64,000 bases of DNA, taken from NCBI GenBank assembly GCA_014871385.1, contig CM026421.1, positions 13,259,117 to 13,323,116 of the forward strand. The letters run 5' to 3'. The notes under the pieces are model-generated. The model was not told where the DNA came from and made no database searches. It was given only the letters and a program-made list of their open reading frames with translations. Shown piece after piece: positions 35,561 to 47,800 of this stretch; positions within the stretch are counted from its first letter, which is position 1, and each line of letters opens with the position of its first letter. Position numbers and translations under genes: made by a program. Source of the DNA: Ceratodon purpureus (lineage: Eukaryota > Streptophyta > Bryopsida > Pseudoditrichales > Ditrichaceae).

Positions 35561-38163
35561 TGGGTTTACAGCGGTGATGGTGCCACCGTGTCATCACTTG
35601 TTTACTAGTACTGTAGTCTGGTATGGTCATCACTTAAGTTACTGCGCTGTTGCTGCTGACGTTAGTGTTGGGAGCCTGGAGGGTTCGTGAGTCATGACTC
35701 GTGGGGGCCGCTTGCACACTCTAAGTTATATTATTGTTGCCTGGACTGGGTGCAGGCGAGAGCCTTGTTTGCTATGCTCTTGGAAACTTTGAGGATGTTC
35801 TCAATCGTAGGATGGAACATTGCTATTTTCATGCACAGATCTATTTCTTGCTTCAGATCTATTTCGACTGTTTTTCTCAAGTATTTTGAGGTTATATTGC
35901 CATATTCTTGTTGCAATAAGTCCAACATCCAACATCCAACATCCATCCAAAAGGAATATCACATATTTTGAATAGGGCACTATATTCAAGTTGGACTTTT
36001 GAAAGGAATTGGAGTTCTTTTTCTTTTAAAAGCTAGTTGGGGAATTTTTAATGTCCCCATTGCAAAAAAAATAAAATTGATGTCACTTGTTTCTAATATG
36101 TAACTTTGATGTTGAATGTCTATATATTCTTTGAGCTTATCAAAGACTGCTAGTTAGTCTTAAAGAATAGTTTTTAAAGTCATTTGTGAATTTCTATTTT
36201 TCATCCTCTTTTAACGTCATGTAAAATTAGTACAATTTTTTCTGATTCTAGTGCATTCTTCTTGGTCCAGTTTTGCTTTACATTGTAGAAAATGACCGAG
36301 ATTTTCAAAAAGTGATTCTAGATTTTTTTATGATGGTTCTGGCTATTACTTTATCATTCTTGGTCAATTGGTTATGATTTCTAACGTGAAAAGGATCCTC
36401 TTTTGGACATGAATGATTTTTAATGTGAAATAAGTTCTCTGTTGGACATGTCATATACAATATATATAAGTGTCACTGTAATAGATTATTCTATGACCAT
36501 ACGATTATTTGAAAGCTCTAGGATGGAAGTGTTTTTATTCTACACAATCACAAACATATAACAATGAAAATGTCTTTGGATATGTCACATCAACAATATT
36601 TTGACTAATTGTAGTTGACATTGGTACTCTTATTTATATATATAATTCATAGAGGATTTTTTTTTACTATGATTATATAGACCTCTCATAGGGCGACGAA
36701 GGCTGGAGGTCTTTGGGCGTAATTCCCTACATGTCTTAAAACCTACGGGAAGTTACGCAAAGATAACTCCTTGCAGTGGGGGCTTAGCGCTTCGGAGGGG
36801 CCCTTTATTTTAAGTCAGGCTTTGTCTTTGCCTTCTCCTTTGAAATCTCCCTCATGCCATGAATCCTTACCACAAAATGGCTCCTTCTTTACATTTTTTT
36901 GCCTATAAATAAAATCAATGGTAAATATGTTTATTGAGTCTAATAAAACAATTCTTCTACAATTGTAACAGTCAAATTTTCAAAATTCTTCTTATCAAAT
37001 AACAATCATATATTTCACTAGTTTTCATAAAGTTACAAGGTAACCAATACCAAAAATAAATATAAATAAATATTATTTATAAAATAGACCAAAAAAGTGC
37101 TTATCGGAAAGATGTAAATGAGTTCAATTTTTTTGGATAATATAGATTTTCAACTTGTTTTCCTACAACTTAGAAAAGTTTCGTGCAAAGTAGACACTTT
37201 AAAGTTATTATTCGAAGACTTTAAATCCAAGCAAAGAGAATGCAGTCATTTGAAAAAGTGGCTAAAAAAGAATCAAAACTATCTAAAAAATCACTTTTGA
37301 TGGCGTTGTGCACTCCATAAGTTTGAGAGATATTCTAAATTGGTCAATTCATATACTTGTTAATTGGTTTAGGGTTCCAAAAGTACTGCAAGGATGTTTT
37401 TTTAGAAGGTCATTTTGCGGTACTTTTTGTGAATTTTTTTTCAGCGAACATTGTTTTTCAAATTGAAAAAAACATCCTCTAAACACAATAAAGGGCACCA
37501 AACGAAGAAATTAAGACTTTGGAAAAGTTCATTTTCATGATTTAGAATCAGTGGTCAAATTAAGTTTCAATTGAAGATGTTCTTTTAATGTAGATGCATG
37601 TGAGATAAACTTTGATACCTTAAAAAATGACTAAATGCTTAGAAACTACACCAAAATGTTCAAAATCAGCTTTGAGCTATGAAAAACAACACACTTCATA
37701 ATCACTTCCTAATAATCACATGTGTCACTTTGTGGTCCACTTTACTGTGCTTCCCCCACTACACATTGACAAAGACAATGGACAAACAGGCAAACAATCA
37801 TTGAAGGTACATTGTTAGAGAGAGATACCCAATTATAATAGTTTATTAATATAATATTCCAATAGCACAAGGCACCGTAGGAGTCGAGTGTACAAGAATC
37901 AAATTGCACCTCTAGAATGAGGCACAGACAACTCAAATCTCCCCAAAAATACTGGAAAAATATACAAATCTGAGGGTGAGCAGTTGCAGATATTCAGGAT
38001 TGAAATTGAAGATATGACAAATGTAAGGTGATTACAATCTTAGTATTTAATCATGCACTTGAGTTGTGACTAGGTTTGTCTATGTGTTTAACCAAACCCA
38101 AGTTCTTGAAGTGGAAGAATTTCTCATTTCTAATATTACAATACAGTACTCGAATCTTCCAAA
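35561..38163. other. AT-rich gene-free block
   Basis: Strongly AT-rich with no credible gene. A three-copy CATCCAA run lies near 35928-35946. A sharply GC-richer island at about 36690-36850 contains an imperfect hairpin (GCGTAATTCCC against GGGAAGTTACGC) and does not resemble a known gene. The block looks like decayed repeat DNA. Confidence 0.5.
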
Positions 38164-38710
38164 TTAACCCTTTAACGCGGCGGCGTCCAGAATCTGGACG
38201 CCGGATGAATTTCAGCAGCTCGTTTTCTGTCCTTCAGGATGTTTTTCATCCATTTTTTTTTTTTCCAATTCTTGTGCTAGTTTTATACTATCTGTACGGT
38301 TTGGATTTTCAGAATAAGATAATGTGAATTTTTGAAAAATTACAAAAGTGATTTATATCAAGTTTCAATCTTAGTTCAAAAAGAGAGACCTTAAACATGA
38401 TTTTTCATAATAAGTAGAATCAAATAATGGAAACTATACCATCTTGTAATGCATGTTATTCCAATCTCATTACAATATTTAAAAAAAAATTAGTGTTAAT
38501 TTTGGATTTTTAATTGAATTACAAAAGAAAACCTTGCAAAATTACTTTAAAAATATTATTAATAATTATGATGAATCTAACCGTACGGATGTTATCTTCA
38601 CATTGACATCTACAACTTTGTTTTGTACATCAAATCCATTTTCCATTTTCATCAACCATTTTATAACAAATCTTTGAAAACAGTGATGAATCGGGACGTT
38701 AAAGGGTTAA
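38164..38710. mobile_element. piggyBac-type MITE with TTAA target duplication
   Basis: A 539-bp element, 38168-38706, flanked on both sides by TTAA (38164-38167 and 38707-38710), begins CCCTTTAACG and ends CGTTAAAGGG. TTAA duplication and a CCC terminus are the hallmarks of piggyBac-superfamily DNA transposons. Just inside the left end is a perfect 10-bp palindrome, GGCGTCCAGA-A-TCTGGACGCC (38181-38201). Inner copies of a CCGTACGG-like motif (38293 and 38580) face each other. No transposase frame fits, so it is non-autonomous. It lies about 530 bp beyond the GART stop codon. Confidence 0.8.
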
Positions 38711-39237
38711 TCAACTCACAGGATTCATTACAACCGTCTCAACATGAAACAATATGCTACCATTGTCAGCATGAGCAGCAATTCCTTCAAGCGAGTGATC
38801 ATCTCCACTAGACCATTCTCGCCTTCTGCAGGCTAAAACGATATTCCTACAGCTCAGAATTATAAGCTGAGCAGCCTGGAGCAAATACTCTTCCCGACAC
38901 TCTGACGTACAAAATATTCTCACTGAAGCAACCCATCCATGAACTGTTCATTCTGGACAGTCAAGATAGATGGTCAGTTATTTTTTGTGAAATGCAAACT
39001 GCATTAGATATTGCGGATACACTCCCAAAATTGCTTTTGTCAACAAACGTCGGGTGAAGACATTGTTGTTCTAGGGGCATGCTCTGATGCCACACATAGC
39101 ACGACGTATTCTATGTTCATTGTTCGTCTGGGGAGTATCGCATCTGGAGCAAATGTGAATACAACCCCTTTCACTACAGTTGATTAGGATGCACACCAAA
39201 AGTTACTGAACCTTCACCACTTGGTTGAGCCAGCTGA

Positions 39238-41215
39238 TCATAAATACTCTGCCTCGTCCCATGACTTACGAATGATAGGCACACCATCCTCACGCCAGAA
39301 TATGCGGTCCTCACAAAGGGCAGAAACCGCAAACGAGTACAATTTGTGTTCCTGCAGAACATTAGGGCACAGTAACGAGGTCAGATGCGTTAAGTTCTTG
39401 GTTCCGAGGAGGAAGGGTATGTCTTGAACTAAAAGTGCTATGTAGATAAGTTAAAGCAATTGGCTCAAAAATACAACGTTTTTAAAAATAAACCGTGCCT
39501 GCACCCAAGTGAAAAAATCCACACATACCTCTTTTAGTACCCTAGAAGCCAGCTCCGCGGGTGTGTCATCAACTCGCACAGGTACAACTCTTTGGGCCAG
39601 AATGGGTCCTGTATCGTACTTCTCATCTACGAAGTGAACCGTGGCTCCAGTGTACCTACATTATATGCCCAAAATACGTCGTTAACAATGCTCCACTACT
39701 TGAGCATAGATCGGCGAGCCACATGACCAGTAACATATGAGAATATTAAAAAAATCTGAATCATTGTGATTGTGCGCTGGCAGTACATAGAAAAATCTTC
39801 ACAACATGCAAGTACAACGTGGTGACTGAATCATGCGGTATCACTCAGTGCTGAATATTATCAAAGGTCAGAAACACAAGTTGCATGCAAGAATACAAGA
39901 CAAGATCGATGTTGACAACTTACCGAGCACCTGAACGGATAACAGCTTCGTGAACTTTCATTCCAAAAAACCCTTTCCCACCAAACGATGGAAGTAAGGC
40001 AGGATGTATGTTCAAAATTGCACGAGGATATGCGTGAACCAGCTCAGAAGGTAGCAATCGCAAATAGCCGGCCAGAAGAATGTACTCTACACCTGCAAGC
40101 CTACATTCCAGACTACTTTAGTATCACCTTCTGTAAAACAAAATATAACACAGCACAAAGACTGCTCAGGAACAAGCACATGTATCCTTGAAAGATATGC
40201 CAGCACTCCTACGAGATCGTAACGGCCTCCAATAAAGACTTCCCCAACAACGTTCAATACAAACTGAAAGTAAATAGGTAAAAATAATCGACAGTCCCGC
40301 AGTGAGTAGGTGATGTGACTCGATCTAACACAAAATTAGAACGAAAGACTCCGATAACTCCAACATCAGACATACCCTAAAAGGTGGAACGAGCTTGTTT
40401 GCTTCACAGTGATATAAACAAACACAAACGAAATATACCATCATATCCATACTGAACAAACAAGTGAGATAGTTCTTCTAATTCACCTCAGGCTCTCAAC
40501 AAGTTCGGTGGGAGAGATTCCTTCTGGCGCATTCTTGCCTCTTGGGTAAGCCAAAACGGGAATGTTGTTTTCGGTTGCGTATTCAACGCCTTTGCAACCT
40601 GAATTCATACAAGAAATCAGGCCAACCTCATCAACAAAAAGATTAAAAAATGTAGTAACTCACTCATGTACTTAAATAACTGAACATGTAAACCAGGTGC
40701 TACCTCAAATTAGAGTACAGAAAGACCATCGAAAACATCCACTTAAGCTCCGTAAAACATCGTCATAACGAGAGTCGAATAATACCAGGCTTGTCGGAAA
40801 CCACGAACGCAACATCGCCATGTATCGCATTCTTCTTACACCCAGCATGAATAGCCCGGAAGTTGGACCCCCCTCCTGAGACGAAGACGGCAAGCTTGGC
40901 CCTCGCAAGCCCATCATCATTTCCTCCAGACTGCCTCGTATCCTCTGCCCCACCCTCCAGCCTATTCACAAAAGTGGTCTTCTCCTCTACACTCCCCACT
41001 CGCCCCTCCTGCAAACTCTCACACCTCACACGACCTCGCCCGGGCAGCGCCACACTCTCCATCACAGACCCATGTCGCAACGCCACACCCCTCGATTGCC
41101 GAACCCCAGGCACCGATACCCCAACCGCTGCACGAGGACGGCACACATCCGATCGACCCTGAGCCACGAACACAGCAGAGCTCCCGGAACTCCTCGCAAG
41201 CTGTGAGAGCTCCAT
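39238..41215 (-). CDS. Phosphoribosylglycinamide formyltransferase (GAR transformylase)
   Basis: Five exons on the minus strand, 41215-40786, 40598-40487, 40100-39924, 39655-39529 and 39351-39238, total 960 nt, 319 residues. The enzyme transfers a formyl group from 10-formyl-THF to GAR, the third step of purine synthesis. Residues 1-105 are an organelle-type presequence rich in Ser, Arg and Val. The PurN fold starts at KLAVFVSGGGSNFRAIHAG (from 107), with the phosphate-binding GGGSN. VEYILLAGYLRLLP and ILNIHPALLPSFGG carry the catalytic Asn and His. VHFVDEKYDTGPILAQ carries the catalytic Asp, and the C terminus is EHKLYSFAVSALCEDRI. Exon 3 is taken from the acceptor at 40101, giving ESLRLAGVEYILLAGY; the nearer AG at 40092 would break the frame. 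The gene is head-to-head with BMS1. Confidence 0.93.
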
Positions 41216-41880
41216 CTCTACGCTGCTGAGGCACAGAACGCAAGCTACTCACTCAACACTGATACTCTAGCGAATAATCCAGCCCAAGCAATCCATCAAT
41301 TCCCCTTCCACCACTCCCAATTCCTTCAATCCTCCACAAAACCACTCCCTCTAAACCTAACCCTCCCAAACCACACCAAAAAAACCAAAACCCAACTGAT
41401 CCCCCAAAAAACCTCCACAACCTCAACCGCTCACAGATTAACACCAACAACGGGCTCCTCCTCTTGACACACAGTACGGTAGGCTTGACGAGGAGATGTG
41501 GAAGACATGCTTAACTTATGTAGGAGGGGATGTGCGTCGTCAGAGAATCTGCCCAACAATACTCGGTTATCAACAAGCCTGGAACACGCCCTGTTTCGGG
41601 GCTCTGGATAGCTTCGACGGGACAAGACAAGGTGCAGGCAAACGGAGAAGGATTTTTCTTACTAGGGTTTAAGGATTTTACTTTAGGGCGGCCCACCAAA
41701 ACAGTGTTCTCGGACCCACCCTTGCTAGGGTTTATGTGTTGAGCCCCTTAAACCCTAATAGCATTCCTGGTTTTCTGTTCCGGAGAGTGGAGGGATTGTG
41801 TGTCCGAAGGAGCCCTTGATGTGGTTGCATGTTGTGTGATGGTGGGTTTGATTTCACAGAGGATGTGAGCTTAGTTCACG
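41216..41880. promoter_or_regulatory. Bidirectional promoter with telo-boxes, GART and BMS1
   Basis: 665 bp separate the two start codons. On the BMS1 side lie TAGGGTTT at 41663-41670 and 41726-41733, and AAACCCTAA at 41750-41758. These are plant telo-box elements in both orientations. GGCCCA at 41690-41695 (TGGGCC on the other strand) is a site II element. Telo-box plus site II pairs are typical of plant ribosomal-protein and ribosome-biogenesis promoters, which suits BMS1 and possibly the growth-linked purine gene. Confidence 0.75.
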
Positions 41881-44800
41881 ATGGTGTCCGCCCTGGGTTT
41901 GGCGGGGAAGACCTCGCAGGCGAAGCAGAAGCAGCATCGACAGCCTCAGGCGGGGCCTGCGAAGGAGAAGAAGAAGGAGATCGATAAGAAGAAGCGTGGT
42001 GTCGAGGGTGGGAAGGAGCGCAACCCGAAGGTTAGTTTGTGTGTGGAATCGGGCGTTGATGGGGGCACTATGCAGGGGTGGAGAGCTATGAAGGCATGAG
42101 GGTTTTTGGTGAGGGTTTTTGGAGAGTGGGTATCTGTGTGTGCTTGGTTTCGGCATGGGAAGGAGTTCCCGGTGTGGGATGTAGGAAGCGGTTCGGTTTC
42201 TGTAGGTCGTAGTGTTGGATCATTTGAGGGAGAGAGGTGCGGCTGTGTGGAGTTCAAATCGTTGGCTGCCCACGTAGGTTTTAGTTTGCAGCTGATGAGG
42301 AGGTTGGGCGGTTGTGAAGCCCTCGTGTTCATTGACTGTAGGGAGAGGCGCTGCAGAAAAGGGAAATTGCAGTGTTTGGGACTCTAAATATGTAGCGTTC
42401 TGTTCTGAAAGGCTGCTCAACGTCTTGCGGGGGATCTCGCAGGGGTTTTTTGGTTCTCTGTTCGATGATTTTTGTGTTCTTCGGGTGATTGCCCCGTCGC
42501 AGATGAACCTACACAGGGTTTTCGGTCTAATTTTCCGGTCGGTCTTACGCAAGGGATGACAATCCATGAGGCTCAGTTTGGTTTTACAGTTGAATTGAAT
42601 TGGGATACCGCTTCGAAATTCTGAAGGGCTTTTGTAGGGTTTAGGATATGCCTTACTAATGCCAGGTTGGGAGTAGTATGCTCTTGGGAGGGTCAAATCT
42701 GATGCTTCTTCTGTTGTGATTAGGCTTTTACATTCAATTCGGCAAAGAAAGCAAAGCGACTGCAGGCACGCACTGCAGAGAAAGACCAGCGAAGACTCCA
42801 TGTTCCTATCGTAGATCGAGCGACCGGCGAACCTCCTCCTTATGTGATTGTTGTCCATGGACCGCCGCAGGTAACCACAATATGCTATTTTCTGCAATTG
42901 AGAAACGAAATACTGCATTTTTTGCTAACGCGGTTTTTGCATTAGAAATTGTTTTCTCTAAATTCTTTCTAGAGATCATTTTATAGACTCAAGAGATTGC
43001 AGTTAACGTGGTGATTATGAAAGCGGATTTAGACTTTTATGCTAGATTCTTGTGAACGTGAATTCTGCGTACTTGGTTGGCTACAAGATTCTGCTTTAAG
43101 TATTCACGACGACAGGCTTCAGGAATCAGCGTTTGGTTTTAATGTTCTAGAATGCAGAATTGATTCAGTGGGGAGACTTACATGGGTTGTATGGAAGTGA
43201 CTGAGGAGCTCGAATCTTGTCAGAACTTGGTTTGTAGTCTAGTTGTTCGTAGTCTTTCTCAGGATGTGATTGTTACTGTAGGTTGGGAAGACACTTTTGA
43301 TTCAATCTCTGGTGAAACATTACACGAAACATAATCTGACAGAAATTCGAGGCCCAATTACTGTTGTATCGGGTAAAATTTCTGCCTACCATGGTTTTAT
43401 TGGCATACACTTTCTTTTGTAGAAGTTGAAGAGCTATTTAATACGGAACACTTGGAGATTTGTTTGAAATGTTACTAGGCATTTTGTACCTTTCAGATAT
43501 CACAGAGGATATTAGAAGTTTTGGTGATTTTAGGGGATGGCTTGACTTGCCTAAGATTTGCTGGAAATATTTTGATGTATCACTTTTTGCAAGACAGTAG
43601 ATTCATCCTCTGCTTAGATTCCTATGTTATTAGAACGATGAATTAAGAAAAAATTGCAATTGTTAATCTTCCTGCCCTGATTGTAGGTAAGACGAGGAGG
43701 TTGCAGTTTGTGGAATGTGCAAATGACATCAATGCTATGATTGATGCTGCTAAGTTTGCTGACCTGGTTTTACTCCTCACGGATGGAAGTTATGGATTCG
43801 AGATGGTGTGTTCTCTTCTCGATGAAACTATTCCAAATTATTTCGAGCTGTTCAAATTCTGAGCTTTAGGGTGTGTTTTATTTTTTGGGTTCTAAACGAG
43901 ATGCAGTTTTTCCCGTTCGTAATGTTGGAACGTGACCATAAGTGTTGGGCCGTGCAGGAAACATTTGAGTTTCTTAATGTTCTTCAAGTTCATGGTTTTC
44001 CAAAAGTTATGGGAGTGCTAACGCACCTGGATAAGTTCAAGGACGCCAAGAAACTGCGGAAGACCAAGAAAAAGTTGAAAAATCGTTTCTGGACAGAGAT
44101 TTATGACGGAGCTAAATTGTTTTATCTCTCTGGCCTTGTCTATGGAAAGTAAGCACCGCCAGTACGTCTTAGTTTGGCCTATACCTTGTACTAGTACTCC
44201 ATTAAGTCTTGTGTGAGTGGCATGAAGTCTGTTTCCGTGTAATAAGGCATGTTCATTGTATTGCGCAGGTACCCAAAGCGAGAGGTGCTTAATCTGGCTA
44301 GATTCATCTCTATTGCGAAGTTCCGACCTCTTTCGTGGCGTGCAGTGCATCCCTACATTTTAGCTGACCGTTTTGAAGATCTGACCCCTCCCGAGAGGGT
44401 TCAGGAAGACCCCAAATGTGATCGCAATGTAGCGCTTTTCGGTTATCTGCGCGGAAGCAATCTCAAGCTAGGAATGAAGGTCTGTATGCATCGTGATTTC
44501 ACTCATGTTCGGGTAGTTTAGAAGCCCTTTCGAAGCTGATCCAATACGTTAATCTACGCCGGGCTTGGTGCAATTGATTGCACCAGTTGAGTCCAATTGA
44601 TTGCACTCCTGTAAAGAGAAAGTTTGTGCATCATCAAATCTGCAAGGAATTAATCTCAGTAGTTTTCATGTTTTGTTTTCTTGATTGCAGGTGCACATAG
44701 CAGGTGTAGGTGACTGCAAGTTAGCTGGAGTCTCGGCACTTGAAGATCCCTGTCCTCTTCCTTCGGCTACAAAGAAGAAAGGCCTAAGAGAGAAAGAAAA

Positions 44801-47800
44801 ACTTCTGTATTCACCCTGGTCAAATGTAGGGGAGGTGCTTTATGATCAAGACGCTACTTATGTAGATATTAATGATCATCAAGTACAGTACTCAAAGTCT
44901 GAGACAAATGGAACTGAAGTTGTGGATCCAGAGTCAGGAGTGGAGAATGATGACGTTGGCGTGGCCATGGTGAAGACTCTTCAAAACACGAAGTACTCCA
45001 TAGATGAGAAACTGAATAATAGCTTCATTCAGCTGTTTCGAGGTAGTGGCCCTATGAAGCTGGATTCGAATGATGCTAAAGGGAAGGAAGAAAGTGAGGA
45101 AGAGGATGATGAGGATGTTGATGGGGACGAAGACGAGGATGAATCAGAGGAAGAAGATGAAGACGAAGACGACGACGATGACGATGACGAAGACGAAGAA
45201 GAAGACGAAGAAGAGGACGACAAAAAGAACGGGAAGACTCGGAAACAGATAGTTCCTTCAACCAATGGGAAGACTGCAAAGAAAAGTAGTGATTCCGAGA
45301 GCGATGATGAAGAGGACGAGGATGACGACGAGGAGGGTTCTCCTGTTAATAAGTCAAGTTCGGGAAAATCACATTCCAAGGCAGTAACTAAAAAGGTTAA
45401 ACCATCTGAGGTAAAGGAATTTGCCAATGGAAGGATAAGACGTAGAGCTGTCTTTGAGGATGAGGAAGAGACAGGCGCTGGACCAAGTGGGGTGGACAAT
45501 GAAGAGGATGTTGACTATGATGACTCTAGTGATGAATCTGTGGATCTTACTGCACCGAATAAGGTACATTCATTTTTTATCAGTAGGTTCCCATGTACAT
45601 AGCTGCATATGATTCTAATATCGAACTGTAGGGTACTCATGGGATTAGTTTCATGTCTTGCGTTCACCGTTTAATAAATAATATGCACCTGTGCATGTAA
45701 GGATTCTGTTTTGTGATGGAGGTAGTAAGCAAATTCTCTTTATATTCAGGGATTGAATCAAGAAAATGAAGAGGAGGATGAGAGTGACGATGACGAAGAA
45801 GAGGACGAAGAAGAGGACGACGAAGAGGATGATGAAGAAAATGAGGAAGAAGAAGGCAGACACACGTCCAAGAAGTCTAGTAAAGGGGATGTTGATATGG
45901 ATGGACCCACAAGAGATGAACTTGAGCAAACAGCGGAGGGACAGTACAACTTGTCTGAAGATGAGGATGCAACTGGTATTGTCAAACTCTAAGATGCAAG
46001 CCTTAAGTCCGCAATTCCTATTTTCCTGCTGTTAAAAACATAGGTTTCATAAACGCAGATATGGATTAAAGTCCTTTAGTATCACCTTTTACTTCCTATG
46101 AAGATTATCATCTTGTATTTTGTATTATACGTGGCTTCCATGTCCCATAACAGGTTTTATAAGTGATAATCTCATACCTCCATTTATGTACTCAACATTA
46201 CTAGTTGCATGTCTGTATGCGTCGGAGTTGAACTAACAGCTCTATTTATTCGTAATTTCAGAGGGAAGAGAAAGCATTGGAGACGCATTGCGATGGAAGG
46301 AGGGTTTGTTTGCACGAGCTCTATCAAGTGTGGAGAAGAAAGTGGACCTCATGCGCCTGGTGTATGGCCAGCAAGAGTCCTTCCAAGGAAGCTCTCTTCA
46401 GAACCCAGATTCTGACAGTGACGATGAGGACCTTTTTAGGTTGAGAAAGAACGATCGTAAGGTGGGTCTCAACTCGTACTTGTTCCTGTGTACTGGTTAT
46501 ACTTTAACTAATGGATAATATCACAGCCCGTATCTTGTGTGATTGTAGTTTATGTGGATTATTATTTGTACTAATTGTAATTGCTCTCTGGCTGCAGAGT
46601 TCTGGCAATGGGGTTGCAAACCTTGACGACATTGACGCAGAGGATTGCAGTAGACTAGAAAAGGATCCAAGCTCCTTCCACGATTGGCGTGATCCGGAGC
46701 TTATTAAATCAGTTCGTGACCGTTTTGTTACTGGAGACTGGAATAAAGCTGCAAACAGGGGTAAAGCAGGGGAAAATGAAGAGGAAGATGCAGATGATGA
46801 TAATGACGGGCTTGGGGACGATGAAGTATTTGGAGATTTTGAGGACCTGGAAACGGGAGAGCAGCATGTTGCAGCCAACCCTGAGGGAGACGTGGGGGGC
46901 GATGCAGAGCCTGGAACTGGCGTAGGGCTTTCTGCAGAGGAAGAGGAGAGACGGTTGAAAAAGCTTGCACTTAGAGCCAGATTTGATGCCCAATATAACG
47001 AGGGATCTGGAGATGCTGCTGAAGAACCTCTTGTTGAGAACGAGAAGAGTAAGCGATTCGGAGGTGCCTCAAATGATTCTGGCGAGAGGGACTACTTTGA
47101 CCAGGTTTTCTTACTTTCATAAATGGATTACTCTCATATATTATTTTTCCACAATACGTTTTTTTTTCGGGTCGATATACACTGAAACGATATTGTTGGC
47201 GTGTTCACCTTTTTCTCTTACTGATTTAATTTAATAATGTAGCTCAACATACGATTTAGAATGATGTAATTGTTGAAGTTCTTAGTTATGTACTGTACAA
47301 GTAATATCTGCTTCTTGAAGTAACCTTGCATTTGTGCGGATTTGCAGCTTAAGGACGAGATTGCTTTGCGGAAACAGAAGAATCTAGCTGAACTGGCAGA
47401 GGTGGATGATGTAACAAGAATAGAGATGGAAGGTTACCGTGGAGGCACCTACTTGCGTCTTGAGCTTCATGGCATGCCGTGTGAAATGGTCCAGTATTTC
47501 GATCCAAGAATTCCATTGCTGGTTGGCGGGTTAGCTCGTGGGGAGGAAGCTGTGGGCTACATGCAGGTATCATAGTTTTTAGTGATACTGTATTAATCTT
47601 TTACCTTGTGGTTTGGATTTCCATCTCAAATCTATGAAGCTGATAAGGCATCTACGATAATAAAGTCAACTTATGTCTTCTTATTCATTGAATCACAGGT
47701 GAGAATAAAAAGGCATCGATGGCATCGGAAGGTCCTCAAGAATCGGGATCCACTTGTTGTATCCGTCGGATGGCGAAGGTTTCAAACAATACCTGTATAT

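Noticed and set aside
34300-35633. Long minus- and plus-strand frames upstream of the RING gene
   Set aside because: They run through microsatellites and the first intron; only the 89-nt first exon is supported.
45029-45499. Serine-rich minus-strand frame inside BMS1
   Set aside because: It is the antisense of the GAT/GAA/GAC acidic tract in exon 7, so poly-Ser arises from codon bias, not a gene.
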